Positions 27,046 through 35,861 of a DNA stretch of 64,000 nucleotides are shown here, piece after piece (within the stretch, counting starts at the first letter, position 1; the number at the start of each line of letters is the position of its first letter). The DNA is taken from assembly GCF_036347135.1 (NCBI RefSeq), contig NZ_CP108938.1:3906001-3970000 (forward strand), written 5' to 3'. Both the position numbers and the translations under genes were made by a program. Origin of the DNA: Streptomyces sp. NBC_00775 (GTDB taxonomy: Bacteria > Actinomycetota > Actinomycetes > Streptomycetales > Streptomycetaceae). The notes beneath the pieces were generated by a model. The model saw only the letters and a list, made by a program, of their open reading frames with translations. It had not been told where the DNA came from and made no database searches.

Positions 27046-27570
27046 ATGCCCACAACACCAGAAATGTCGATGGACATGACGACCGTCGGTGACACCGGTC
27101 TCCTGGACACGCTTCAGCACGAGGTAGCGGTATTCGCGCGCCGTGCCGAACAGACCCGGCTCGGCGGGGTGGGGCAGGTGCGCAACTCCATGGACCGCGC
27201 CGCGTACCTGCTGCTCAACCGCCTCGACAAGGAAGGCCCGATGGGCGTCAAGGCGCTCGCCGCGAGCATGGGCATCGACTCCTCGACGGTCACCCGGCAG
27301 GTGGCCCCGCTGGTCGACACCGGGCTCGTCAAGCGCACGTCGCACCCCGAGGACGGGCGCGCGGTGGTGCTCCAGCTGTCGCCGCGCGGGCAGTCCCGGC
27401 TCGACGAAGTGCGCTCCTCCAGGCGTCAGTTGATGGCCGAGCTGACACACGACTGGGCGCCGGAGGAGCGCGAGGCGTTCTGCACGCTCCTCACGCGCTT
27501 CAACAGCGCCCTTTCCGCCCGCCAGGCCGCGCAGGGCATGCCGGTGTCGGAGCCGGAGCCGACTTCCTGA
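27046..27570 (+). CDS. MarR family transcriptional regulator
   Basis: A 174-residue winged-helix protein: GVKALAASMGIDSSTVTRQVAPLVDTGLV is the recognition helix-turn-helix and HPEDGRAVVLQLSPRG the wing. The first 15 residues are poorly ordered, and ATGs at codons 1, 7 and 11 are all possible starts. It is divergent from ilvA across 146 bp, which makes ilvA a possible target. The ligand is unknown. Confidence 0.9.
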   Translation: MPTTPEMSMDMTTVGDTGLLDTLQHEVAVFARRAEQTRLGGVGQVRNSMDRAAYLLLNRLDKEGPMGVKALAASMGIDSSTVTRQVAPLVDTGLVKRTSHPEDGRAVVLQLSPRGQSRLDEVRSSRRQLMAELTHDWAPEEREAFCTLLTRFNSALSARQAAQGMPVSEPEPTS

Positions 27571-27600
27571 ACTTCCGCGGGGCACTTCACCGTGTCCGCG

Positions 27601-27950
27601 GTCTCCACGCGCGCGTGGGCCACTTCCCGAGGCCTCGGCCGCGCGAAGGTGGTTGTCCGGGCTCCACGCGCGGGTGGGCGATTTCCAGCACGCGCGGGCG
27701 CCCTCCCGTGCCCCATGCGCGGGTGGGTGATTTCCAGGATCCCGGTCCCCAGGCGCGCGGGTGACATCCCAGCATCTCCACGCGCGCGTAGGTCATCCGG
27801 CGCGGGCGGCCCGATGCGCCGGCACGGCTCGCCGTGCGGCTCGCTGCCGGTTCCGCACGCGCGCGGAGATCTTTCCCCGGGCCTGCGCGCGCGACGTAAA
27901 CCCCTCCCCCGCTCCCCACGCGCGCGTGCATGTGCGCCGGACTCTTGACC
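27601..27950. repeat. Cluster of degenerate CACGCGCG-type repeats in a long non-coding gap
   Basis: The gap 27571-28063 (about 490 bp) holds no convincing gene. It contains about eight copies of a core like CCACGCGCG(C/G)GTGGG, some followed by ATTTCC, at irregular 28-60-bp intervals and with different right-hand parts. Several cores are palindromic (CACGCGCGTG). Neither repeat length nor spacing is regular enough for CRISPR. ORFs across it on both strands are repeat artefacts. Confidence 0.7.
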
Positions 27951-28063
27951 GGAAGGCGGCACCTGGCCTCATATGAGACCGGGTCCTTGTCGTACGCGGT
28001 GCGGCATGTCGTACGCGGCCGGGGCTCCGTTTCCCTCAGGGTCGCCCTCAGACGGGAGGCGCG

Positions 28064-28567
28064 GTGCGAGAACGGCATGCGTCCCAAGGCGCCCGCCGGG
28101 CCCGGGAGTTCGAGGCGTTCGTCGCGGGCGCGGCCGGGCGGCTGCTGCATGCCGCCACGCTGCTCACGGCGGAGCCCCGGGACGCCAACCCGCGTGCCCG
28201 GCGCCTGCTGACGCTGGCCCTCGCCCACACGTACGCCTCCTGGGACCGGCTGCGCGGCGAGGACCCGTACGACTGCGCGCGCCAGCAACTGGCCGTCCGC
28301 TTCGCGCGCGCGGCCTGGCATCAGCACGGGAGCTTCGGGCGGCTCCGGTTCCGTCCCTCCGCCGACACCGTCCTGGCGCGGCTCACACCCCAGGAGCGGC
28401 TGATTCTGGTCCTCAGGCTGTACGAGGGGGTCGCCGAGGAACAGACGGCGGCCCTGCTCGGGCTCCCCACGGAACGGGTCCGGGCGATCTGCGCCCGCGC
28501 GATGGCGACGCTGCTGCACCCGCCGCGGGGCCCGGCACCGACCAGGGTGGAGGTGGCACCCTCATGA
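28064..28567 (+). CDS. Sigma-70 region 4-like HTH protein (ECF-related)
   Basis: A 167-residue protein. The C-terminal part LTPQERLILVLRLYEGVAEEQTAALLGLPTERVRAICARAMATL is a sigma region 4/LuxR-like helix-turn-helix as in ECF sigma factors. The N-terminal 95 residues are helical and only loosely like region 2, with no clear core-binding motif, so it may be a degenerate sigma factor. The GTG start has GGGAGG about 6 bp upstream. It is followed 91 bp later by a small membrane protein, an arrangement reminiscent of sigma/anti-sigma pairs. Confidence 0.78.
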   Translation: MRERHASQGARRAREFEAFVAGAAGRLLHAATLLTAEPRDANPRARRLLTLALAHTYASWDRLRGEDPYDCARQQLAVRFARAAWHQHGSFGRLRFRPSADTVLARLTPQERLILVLRLYEGVAEEQTAALLGLPTERVRAICARAMATLLHPPRGPAPTRVEVAPS

Positions 28568-28658
28568 CTGCGCCCTCTCGGGGGACATCCCCCGGACCCC
28601 CGGCAGCGGAAACAAGCCGGACCGCTCGTCCGGCGCGCCCTGCGCGAGGTGATCTTCC

Positions 28659-28907
28659 GTGAACCGGCCCGAGCGCGAGGCGGCCGTACGGCGGATGCTG
28701 GAGCAGGCGCCGCCCCCGGTACCGCCCGACCTGTACGCGGACGTCGTACGCCGTGGCGGGCGCATGCTGCGCCGCAGGACGGTGGCCCGGCGTCTGATGT
28801 GGCTGCTGCTGTTCGCCGCGGCCGTCGCCTTCATCGTCTGGGCGTTGATGGCCCGTCCGTGGGTGGAGCCGCCGTCGGAGACGACTCCACCGCTGACGGG
28901 CTGGTAG
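28659..28907 (+). CDS. Small single-pass membrane protein, possible partner of the sigma-like protein
   Basis: An 82-residue protein: a cytoplasmic part of about 45 residues (VRRMLEQAPPPVPPDLYADVVRRG), an Arg-rich stop-transfer flank, one helix (about 46-64, LMWLLLFAAAVAFIVWAL) and a short Pro-rich outer tail. No zinc-binding anti-sigma motif (HxxxCxxC) is visible. The start is GTG with GAGG about 10 bp upstream. Its position directly after the sigma-like gene suggests membrane tethering of that protein; this is inference only. Confidence 0.7.
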   Translation: MNRPEREAAVRRMLEQAPPPVPPDLYADVVRRGGRMLRRRTVARRLMWLLLFAAAVAFIVWALMARPWVEPPSETTPPLTGW

Positions 28908-28927
28908 GCCTGCCGGCCGGCAGGCCT
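28906..28927. terminator. 22-bp perfect palindrome between convergent genes
   Basis: AGGCCTGCCGG is immediately followed by its complement, overlapping the stop codon of the small membrane protein and ending 9 bp before the convergent trans-sulfuration gene stop. Likely a bidirectional terminator, though there is no U-tract. Confidence 0.65.
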
Positions 28928-28935
28928 CCTGATGC

Positions 28936-30090
28936 CTAGCCGAGGGCCTGCTGGAGGTCCTGGAGCAGGTCGTCGACGTTCTCGATGCCCACGGAGAGAC
29001 GTACGAGGTCGGCGGGGACCTCGAGCGCCGAACCGGCCGCCGACGCGTGTGTCATGCGTCCCGGGTGCTCGATCAGGGACTCGACACCGCCCAGGGACTC
29101 GCCGAGCGTGAACACCTTGGCGCGGTTGCAGACCTCGACAGCAGCCTCCTCGCCGCCCTCGACCTGGAAGGAGATCATGCCGCCGAACGCCTTCATCTGC
29201 TTGGCGGCGACCTCGTGACCCGGGTGCTCCGGGAGGCCCGGGTAGAGAACGCGCGTCACGCGCGCGTGCCGGGTGAGCATCTCGGCGACCTTGCCGGCGT
29301 TCTCGCTGTGCCGGTCCATGCGCACGGAGAGCGTCTTGGTGCCGCGCAGCACCAGCCAGGAGTCGAAGGGCCCGGCGACCGCGCCCATCGCGTTCTGGTG
29401 GTACGCCAGCTCCTCGCCGAGCTCCTGGTCGCCGACGATCAGGGCGCCGCCCACGACGTCCGAGTGGCCGCCCATGTACTTGGTCAGGGAGTGCACGACG
29501 ACGTCCGCGCCGAGCGCGAGCGGCTGCTGGAGGTAGGGGGTCGCGAAGGTGTTGTCGACGACGAGCTTGGCGCCCGCCTCGCGCGCGATCTGCGCGACCG
29601 CGGCGATGTCGGTGATGCCGAGGAGGGGGTTGGAGGGCGTCTCGACCCAGACCGCCTTGGTCTTCGGGGTGAGGGCGGCCCGTACGGAGTCGGGGTCGCT
29701 GGTGTCGGCCACGGACCACTCCACGCCCCACCGGGAGACGACCTTCGCGAAGAGGCGGAACGTGCCGCCGTACGCGTCGTTGGGGATCACCACGTGGTCG
29801 CCGGGGCTCAGCAGCGTACGCAACAGGCAGTCCTCGGCCGCCAGTCCGGACGCGAACGCGAGGCCGCGACGGCCGCCCTCCAGGGCCGCGAGGTTCTCTT
29901 CCAGGGCGGTCCTGGTCGGATTGGCGCTGCGGCTGTACTCGTAGCCGCCGCGCAGCCCGCCCACGCCGTCCTGCTTGTAGGTCGAGACCTGGTAGATCGG
30001 CGGGACGACCGCGCCGGTGAGGGGATCGGCGGTGTTGCCCGCGTGGATCGCGAGGGTCTCGAAGTGCTGACTGATGTGCCTGTCGCTCAT
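28936..30090 (-). CDS. Cystathionine gamma-synthase/gamma-lyase family PLP enzyme
   Basis: A 384-residue fold-type I PLP enzyme. The Schiff-base lysine is Lys204 in SLTKYMGGHSD, with Tyr/Arg in YEYSRSANPTR contacting the phosphate of the neighbouring subunit and ETPSNP mid-protein. ESLGGVESLIEHPGRMTH and the RLSVGIEN end are standard. Synthase and lyase activities cannot be separated from sequence; actinobacterial members often do both, moving sulfur between cysteine and homocysteine. The start is the ATG of MSDRHISQHF; the much longer in-frame extension is antisense to the next gene. msrA lies 1.4 kb away. Confidence 0.93.
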   Translation of the reverse strand: MSDRHISQHFETLAIHAGNTADPLTGAVVPPIYQVSTYKQDGVGGLRGGYEYSRSANPTRTALEENLAALEGGRRGLAFASGLAAEDCLLRTLLSPGDHVVIPNDAYGGTFRLFAKVVSRWGVEWSVADTSDPDSVRAALTPKTKAVWVETPSNPLLGITDIAAVAQIAREAGAKLVVDNTFATPYLQQPLALGADVVVHSLTKYMGGHSDVVGGALIVGDQELGEELAYHQNAMGAVAGPFDSWLVLRGTKTLSVRMDRHSENAGKVAEMLTRHARVTRVLYPGLPEHPGHEVAAKQMKAFGGMISFQVEGGEEAAVEVCNRAKVFTLGESLGGVESLIEHPGRMTHASAAGSALEVPADLVRLSVGIENVDDLLQDLQQALG

Positions 30091-30222
30091 GGGTCCCGAG
30101 CGTAGTGCGCCCGCGAGGCTGATGACGGCGTACGCCCTGCGCGAGGGCCTCGGGCCCGCCGGAACCGGGCCGGAGTCCGACCAGGTTGGCCAATTGTCGG
30201 ACCAGTCTGGTTCGCTTGAGGC

Positions 30223-31341
30223 ATGGAGATTCTCTGGGTCCTGATGGCGCTGGCCATGTTCAGCCTGGTTCTGCTGCCAGTGCTGATGCGCAGGCGCGCC
30301 GGAATACAGCAGGTCGCGCCCGGCGACCCGGACGCCGCGGACCCGGCGCACTACGGGTTCCTGCGGCAGGAGGAGCTGGACATCCGCATGCCGGGCCCGG
30401 ACCACGACCTGCTGGACGTGCTGGACCTGGTGCAGCGCACGCAGGACTACGGCTCCGCCTCGCAGCTGCTCGCGGGCACGGAAGTGGAGGGCGAGCGGCG
30501 CTGGCAGCGCGTGCAGGCCTTCGCGGGCGCCGCGTCGCTGGAGCTCCAGCAGCGCCCCGGCGGGGTCAGCGAGACGCCGGGCGGGCAGTGGCTGCGGGTG
30601 TGGCGGGCCGAGAAGCCCAAGGACGCGGGCAGCGCGGCGGTGCACGCGGAGTTCCTGGTGCAGCAGGCGTGGCGTACGTCGACGCCGGGGACGGACGAGT
30701 TCCGGATCATCATGGAGGAGGCGCGGGCGGCGTGCGGCGAGGCGGCCCTTCTCTCCCCCGGTGACCCGATCCCGTACATCATCGAACTGTCGGTGGCCCG
30801 CGGACTCGCCTACCCCCAGCCGGAGTTCGAGAAGCTCTGGCTGAAGATCCTGGACCGCGCGCCGTCCCACATGGGAGCGCATCTGGCGGCCCTGCACTAC
30901 TGGTGCGAGAAGTGGCACGGCTCGCGGGAGGTGGCGTACTCCTTCGCGGAGGCCGCGGCAGCACGCGCCCCCCAAGGCTCCCTCCTCGCCGCGATGCCCC
31001 TCTTCGCGGTCTTCGAGCACCTCCCCGAGGTGAACCTGGTCCGCAGCTTCTACCAGAGCGAGGTCGTGACGAAGGCGGTCCACGGCGCGCTCTTCGCGGT
31101 CCACGCGGCCCGCCCCGACGACCCGATGCTGGCGCATGTCCGCCACCTCCTGGTCTTCTTCCTCGTCCGCGGCGAGCGCTGGTCGGAGGCGATGAACCAG
31201 CTGGTGCACGTGGACGGCCACGTGGGCGCGCTGCCCTGGACCCTCACCGACGACCCGGCGGCCGACTACGCGATATACCGGGCGCTGGCGGTGGCGGGGT
31301 ACGAGGCGAACGGTGGGAGCCCGGCGACGCTGTCGCACTGA
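30223..31341 (+). CDS. Conserved protein of unknown function with N-terminal membrane anchor
   Basis: A 372-residue protein. It begins with one membrane helix ([22 protein letters not shown]), followed by a large soluble, mainly helical region with Trp/Leu-rich pairs of helices that could be TPR-like (for example [29 protein letters not shown]). No catalytic motif is seen. Start and length fit a single-copy streptomycete gene found next to msrA. It is divergent from the trans-sulfuration gene. Function unknown. Confidence 0.82.
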   Translation: MEILWVLMALAMFSLVLLPVLMRRRAGIQQVAPGDPDAADPAHYGFLRQEELDIRMPGPDHDLLDVLDLVQRTQDYGSASQLLAGTEVEGERRWQRVQAFAGAASLELQQRPGGVSETPGGQWLRVWRAEKPKDAGSAAVHAEFLVQQAWRTSTPGTDEFRIIMEEARAACGEAALLSPGDPIPYIIELSVARGLAYPQPEFEKLWLKILDRAPSHMGAHLAALHYWCEKWHGSREVAYSFAEAAAARAPQGSLLAAMPLFAVFEHLPEVNLVRSFYQSEVVTKAVHGALFAVHAARPDDPMLAHVRHLLVFFLVRGERWSEAMNQLVHVDGHVGALPWTLTDDPAADYAIYRALAVAGYEANGGSPATLSH

Positions 31342-31359
31342 GGCAAGGCGCCCGCGCCA

Positions 31360-31428
31360 CCAGGCCGCCGGCATTCCGGCCGCCAAGCCGTCGGCATGGC
31401 GGCCACCAGACCGTCGGAATTCCGGCCG
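31360..31428. repeat. Three exact-length 23-bp tandem repeats
   Basis: Units begin at 31360, 31383 and 31406. All read CCA-(G/A)-(G/A)-CCG-(C/T)-CGG, then diverge slightly, two of them ending ATTCCGGCCG. They lie between the unknown membrane protein and msrA and may form alternative hairpins around CCGGCATTCCGG. Minisatellite-like. Confidence 0.75.
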
Positions 31429-31498
31429 GGGTTCCTGCGTTGAAGAGCACGGACCCCACCCCCCGGCCCCGTGCCCCAGTAACCCCCGTGGAGACCGC

Positions 31499-32167
31499 AT
31501 GTTCCTGCACAGCCGTACACCGCAGCTCCCGACCCCCGAGCAGGCTCTGCGCGGCCGCCCCGAGCCGACCTTCACGGTCCCCGACCGCCACACGGTCCTC
31601 GGCACCCCGCTCCTCGGCCCCTACCCCGAGGGCCTGGAGATCGCCGACTTCGGCCTGGGCTGCTTCTGGGGCGCCGAGCGCAAGTTCTGGCAGCTCCCGG
31701 CGGGCGTGTACACGACCCTCGTCGGCTACCAGGGCGGCTTCACCGAGCACCCCACCTACGAAGAGGTCTGCTCGGGCCTGACCGGCCACACGGAGGCGGT
31801 CCGCGTGGTCTACGACCCGTCCGTGGTGTCGTACGAGCGGCTCCTCCAGCTCTTCTGGGAGTCCCACAACCCGACCCAGGGCTTCCGCCAGGGCAACGAC
31901 GTGGGCACCCAGTACCGCTCCGCCATCTACACCCACACCCCGGCCCAGGCCGCGACGGCGACCGCCTCCCGCGAGGCCTACCAGAAGGTCCTCACGGGCT
32001 CGGGCTACGGCACGATCACCACGGAGCTGCTCCCCGCGGAGGGGCGCACCTTCTATCCGGCGGAGGGGTACCACCAGCAGTACCTCGACAAGAATCCGGC
32101 GGGTTACTGCGGGATCGGCGGAACGGGCGTTTCCTGCCCGATCGGCGTGGCGCCCGCCGACGGATGA
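31499..32167 (+). CDS. msrA: Peptide-methionine (S)-S-oxide reductase
   Basis: A 222-residue protein. The catalytic cysteine is Cys55 in [37 protein letters not shown] and GTQYRS are conserved MsrA elements. C-terminal Cys204 and Cys213 (GYCG and SCPI) are the resolving cysteines. The N-terminal extension of about 45 residues is usual for E. coli-like long forms. It repairs oxidised methionine using thioredoxin in the cytoplasm. The start is the ATG of MFLHSRTPQ with GGAGA upstream. Confidence 0.96.
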   Translation: MFLHSRTPQLPTPEQALRGRPEPTFTVPDRHTVLGTPLLGPYPEGLEIADFGLGCFWGAERKFWQLPAGVYTTLVGYQGGFTEHPTYEEVCSGLTGHTEAVRVVYDPSVVSYERLLQLFWESHNPTQGFRQGNDVGTQYRSAIYTHTPAQAATATASREAYQKVLTGSGYGTITTELLPAEGRTFYPAEGYHQQYLDKNPAGYCGIGGTGVSCPIGVAPADG

Positions 32168-32383
32168 CAAGCACGGGGGCGTCAGAGGTCGACGTACTGG
32201 CGGCCCCTCGCGGAAGGCCGCGATGCCCGCTGGTGGTGACTCCGCAAACCGACCGTCCTGCCACCGGGCTGGTGACGACACCGGCAACCCGCACGGTGGT
32301 GCTGCGGCGGGCGCACCCCGTATCCGTGGACGGCGGTCGAAAACCAGTGGCCGCCTGAACGGGCCGACCTCACGCTGTACGCC

Positions 32384-32977
32384 ATGGAAGAACCACAACG
32401 CAGGATCCGCGCGGCCCACGCGGAATCCACGATCACCGTCTACCAGGCGTACTCCCCGGAGATCGGCCTGCCCGCCGTCCGCGAGGGCCGTTTCCCCGCC
32501 GCGTGGAAACGGGACAGGATGACGTGGATCAAGCCGTCGTTCCTGTGGATGATGTACCGCTGCGGCTGGGGCACGAAGGCAGGTCAGGAGACCGTTCTGG
32601 CCGTCGAGATCACCCGCGAAGGCTTCGAGTGGGCGCTGCGCCACGCGTGCCTGTCGAGCTACGTCCACGGGGTACACCCCGACCGGGCCACCTGGCAGCG
32701 TCAGTTGAAGCATGCGCCCGCTCGCGTCCAGTGGGACCCCGAGCGGGACCTGCACCTGCGGCCCCTGCCGTACCGGTCCCTGCAACTCGGCCTCTCCGGT
32801 GAGGCCGTACGACGCTACGCGGACGAGTGGACGGTCGCCATCCGCGACGTGGCCCCGCTCGCCCACGAGATCCACGCCCTCGTCAGCGGTGGTGACCTGG
32901 ACTCCGCCGCCCGGCTGCTGCCCCAGGAACGTCCATACCCCCTTGGAAATGGACTCCCTGCCCACCTACGGGGTTGA
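32384..32977 (+). CDS. DUF4291 family protein
   Basis: A 197-residue protein matching the DUF4291 pattern: IRAAHAESTITVYQAYSPEI near the N-terminus, RMTWIKPSFLWMMYRCGW in the centre and VQWDPERDLHL plus LPYRSLQLGL later. No activity has been assigned to this widespread family. Trp/Tyr/Arg-rich conserved blocks suggest a nucleotide- or nucleic acid-related pocket, but this is speculative. It is a stand-alone gene; 216 bp upstream to msrA holds nothing I can support. Confidence 0.88.
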   Translation: MEEPQRRIRAAHAESTITVYQAYSPEIGLPAVREGRFPAAWKRDRMTWIKPSFLWMMYRCGWGTKAGQETVLAVEITREGFEWALRHACLSSYVHGVHPDRATWQRQLKHAPARVQWDPERDLHLRPLPYRSLQLGLSGEAVRRYADEWTVAIRDVAPLAHEIHALVSGGDLDSAARLLPQERPYPLGNGLPAHLRG

Positions 32978-33216
32978 CGGGCCGCTTCACTCAACAGCCG
33001 GCTGCGGCCGACGGGGCACATGACAGCACAGGCCCGCCGGGTCGGAGGTCAGGCTGAGTACCCCGTTCGAAACCGACTGGGGGCGTCCTGCCCGGCGAAC
33101 ATCGCGTCGGTGCCGGAGGCATCGGAGCAGTAACCGAACCAGCCGGACTGCCGGGCCGGGAGAGACGGGAGGGTCGCGAACGGAGACCGCGGGGAGGAAC
33201 ATCGGAGTTAGGCAAG

Positions 33217-35661
33217 GTGGTGGCTATGGCGATGCCGTCGATGCATTTCAGCGAGAGTCCGGAGGATCCGTTCGCCCTCAGGCGTGGCGCCACGGCGGTG
33301 CTCGACGATCAAGGCACCGTGGTCGGCTGGAGCGCACGTGCACAGGAGTTGCTGGGCTATCCGGCCAAGGAAGTGATCGGACGGGCGTGGCAGGACCTCC
33401 TGGTGGACGCCCTTGACCTGCCTGTCGTGCGGTCCGTCGTCGTGGACGCCATGAGGACGGGGGGCTGGTTCGGGGTCCTGCCCGTCCGACACCGCGACGG
33501 ACGGCGGATGGAGATGGGTTTCCGGGCCCGCGCGATCACTCGGGACGGGGACCGTCAGGAGTGGGTCCTGGTCGGAGCCCCCGCCGCGGAGGTCATTGCC
33601 TGGCAGCGGGACCGTGCGCTGCTGGACGGCCTCTACCGCCGGTCCCCGATCGGTCTGGTCACTTACGGCCCGGACAGCAGAGTGATCCGGGTCAACCGTG
33701 CGGTCGAGAAGGCAAGCGGTGTCCCGGCCGAGGCGCCGGTGGGCCGTCGCCCTCGCGAATTCATGGTCGACGAGGACGCGGGTCCGACCGAGGAGCGGGT
33801 ACGGCACGTCCTGGAGACCGGTGAGCCGTTGATCTTCACGGAGCAGTCGGCCCGGGCACGCCATGATCCGGGCCGGGACCGGATCGTGTCCATCTCGGCG
33901 TTCCGGATGGAAGACCCCTCGGGCCGGGTGCTCGGCGTGGCCGAGACGATCGAGGACGTGACCGACCGCCACCGGGCCCAACGCAGGCTCGCCCTGCTGA
34001 ACGAGGCAAGCGCCAAGATCGGAACCTCACTGGACGTGACACAGACCGCTCGGGAACTGGCCGAGGTGGCTGCCGACGGCCTGGCCGACTACTGCTCTGT
34101 GGATCTCCTCAAGCCGGTGACACTGGGTGACGAGCCGGTTTCCGGTGCGTCGGGTCCGCTGATCCGAGCTGCCCTCTCACCCCCAGAACAGCGCGTCCCG
34201 TTCCAGGAAGGCGATGTGGTCCCGCTGCTTCCGGAATCTCCGCAGGCGCGGTGCCTGTTCGAGCGTCGCCCGATTCTTGAAGGACTGCTGTCCCTCCGCC
34301 CCGAGTGGTACGCCATGGACCGTCGGCGGGTCGAGATCGCCTTGGGTCTCGGAGTTCATTCGCTGATCGCGGTGCCCCTGGTCGCGCGCGGTCTGGTACT
34401 GGGCGTAGTGAGCCTGTGGCGATCGCGCTATTCGGAGCCTTTTGAGGACGACGATGCCGCCGTGGCCCAGGAGCTCTCCTCGCGTGCGGCCGTCTGCATA
34501 GACAACGCGCGCCGCTTCACCCAGCAGCAGAGCGCCGCCCTGACTCTGCAGCGCAGTCTGCTGCCGAGCGCGGCGTCCGACCTGCCGGCCGTCGAGGTGG
34601 CCTGCCGATACCTCCCAGCGAGCAGTGAACCGGGCATCGGCGGTGACTGGTTCGACGTGATCCCGTTGTCAGGGGCCCGGGTCGCCCTCGTTGTGGGAGA
34701 CGTGGTCGGCCACGGCATCCACGCTGCGGCCTCGATGGGCCGCCTGCGCGCCGCCGTGCGCACCCTGGCCAGCCTCGACCTGGAACCGGACGAGGTGGTG
34801 GCGGGGCTGGACGATCTGGTCAGTCTGCTGGCCACCGAGCTGGAGGCGAACACCGACGGCAATGGGTCGGTGATCGAGCAGATGCTGGGGGCCACCTGCG
34901 TCTACGCGGTCTACGATCCGGTCTCCCGGCACTGCTCCCTGGCGCGCGCCGGCCACCCGGCACCGATGGTGACCACGCCGGACGGCGAGGTCACCGTGCT
35001 CGACCTGCCCGCAGGCCCACCGCTCGGACTGGGCGGACTGCCGTTCGAGACGTACGACCTCGACCTCCCCGAGGGAAGCCTGCTCACGCTCTACACCAAC
35101 GGTCTTCTGGAGGCGCGCAACGGCGACATCGACGGCGCGCTGGAGCACCTGCACGAATGTCTCACCCACTCCGCCGATCCCCTGGACAGCACCTGCCATG
35201 CCGTGGTCGAAGCGCTGCTGCCCAAGGAGCACCTCCCCATCGACGACATCGCGCTGCTCATCGCCCGTACCCGGGTGCTGCCCCCAGAGAATGTCGCCAC
35301 ATGGCAGCTGCCCTTGGAAGCGACCTCCGCTGCCCGTGCCAGGGAGCTGACCACGGCGAAACTGACCGAATGGGGGCTGTCGGAACTGGCCTTCACCACC
35401 GAGCTGGTCGCCAGCGAGCTCGTCACCAACACCTACCGGTACGCGGCCGGCCCCGTCACCCTGCGCCTCATCCGTACGCACTGCCTGATCTGTGAGGTGT
35501 CCGACACCAGCCACACCTCGCCTCACCTCCGACGGGCCCTCAGCACGGACGAGGGCGGCCGCGGGCTCTTCCTGGTCGCGCAGGTCACGGAGCGGTGGGG
35601 CACCCGCTACACCCACGACGGCAAGACCGTCTGGACGGAGCAGCCGCTGCCGCACGCGTGA
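33217..35661 (+). CDS. PAS-PAS-GAF-PP2C (SpoIIE)-HATPase multidomain regulator
   Basis: An 814-residue protein. Two PAS domains (about 20-125 and 130-250; GWSARAQELLGYPAKEVIG is the first PAS core) precede a GAF domain (about 265-430), a SpoIIE/PP2C phosphatase domain (about 440-665, with GGDWFDVIPL supplying a metal aspartate and VGDVVGHG the second) and a C-terminal anti-sigma-like HATPase_c kinase domain (about 680-812; ELVTNTYRYA and DEGGRGLFLV boxes). It would both dephosphorylate an anti-anti-sigma protein and phosphorylate such a target, linking a sensed signal to a SigB-like factor. Two GTGs and an ATG lie near the start. Confidence 0.92.
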   Translation: MVAMAMPSMHFSESPEDPFALRRGATAVLDDQGTVVGWSARAQELLGYPAKEVIGRAWQDLLVDALDLPVVRSVVVDAMRTGGWFGVLPVRHRDGRRMEMGFRARAITRDGDRQEWVLVGAPAAEVIAWQRDRALLDGLYRRSPIGLVTYGPDSRVIRVNRAVEKASGVPAEAPVGRRPREFMVDEDAGPTEERVRHVLETGEPLIFTEQSARARHDPGRDRIVSISAFRMEDPSGRVLGVAETIEDVTDRHRAQRRLALLNEASAKIGTSLDVTQTARELAEVAADGLADYCSVDLLKPVTLGDEPVSGASGPLIRAALSPPEQRVPFQEGDVVPLLPESPQARCLFERRPILEGLLSLRPEWYAMDRRRVEIALGLGVHSLIAVPLVARGLVLGVVSLWRSRYSEPFEDDDAAVAQELSSRAAVCIDNARRFTQQQSAALTLQRSLLPSAASDLPAVEVACRYLPASSEPGIGGDWFDVIPLSGARVALVVGDVVGHGIHAAASMGRLRAAVRTLASLDLEPDEVVAGLDDLVSLLATELEANTDGNGSVIEQMLGATCVYAVYDPVSRHCSLARAGHPAPMVTTPDGEVTVLDLPAGPPLGLGGLPFETYDLDLPEGSLLTLYTNGLLEARNGDIDGALEHLHECLTHSADPLDSTCHAVVEALLPKEHLPIDDIALLIARTRVLPPENVATWQLPLEATSAARARELTTAKLTEWGLSELAFTTELVASELVTNTYRYAAGPVTLRLIRTHCLICEVSDTSHTSPHLRRALSTDEGGRGLFLVAQVTERWGTRYTHDGKTVWTEQPLPHA

Positions 35662-35861
35662 CCCGCGACGACGGCGTGTCTGTTCCGCCAGGTGCTGTCG
35701 CGGCGGATCGAGTTGCCTGCTCTGTGCGGCTGGCGTGGTCGGTGCCGCCGAGAGGAGACGCGCGTGATCGCAATGCGAATCTTCGGCGGGTACCGTCGCT
35801 GAACGCCCGCTCCGGGAACCCCCGGCCGCTCCCACCGGCACTCCCCCTCTAGGGTGCGGGA

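Noticed and set aside
27592..27948. Short coding frames inside the repeat gap on both strands
   Set aside because: Their residues merely mirror the DNA repeats (recurring AWG/HPRVE-like strings) and no ribosome site fits.
27600..27950. Possible CRISPR array
   Set aside because: Cores are short, degenerate and spaced irregularly (28-60 bp), spacers are not uniform, and no cas gene is present.
28936..31605. 889-codon continuous frame as one long fused protein
   Set aside because: Only the C-terminal 384 residues are the PLP enzyme. The upstream part is antisense to the membrane-anchored protein gene at 30223.
32164..32358. 64-codon frame overlapping the msrA stop
   Set aside because: The ATGA overlap looks attractive but the peptide has no family, no conserved pattern and ends in a weak context before the DUF4291 gene.
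33050..33120. SOS/LexA-like box around GTTCGAAAC upstream of the PP2C regulator
   Set aside because: Lacks the TCGAAC-N4-GTTCGA symmetry required for an actinobacterial LexA site.
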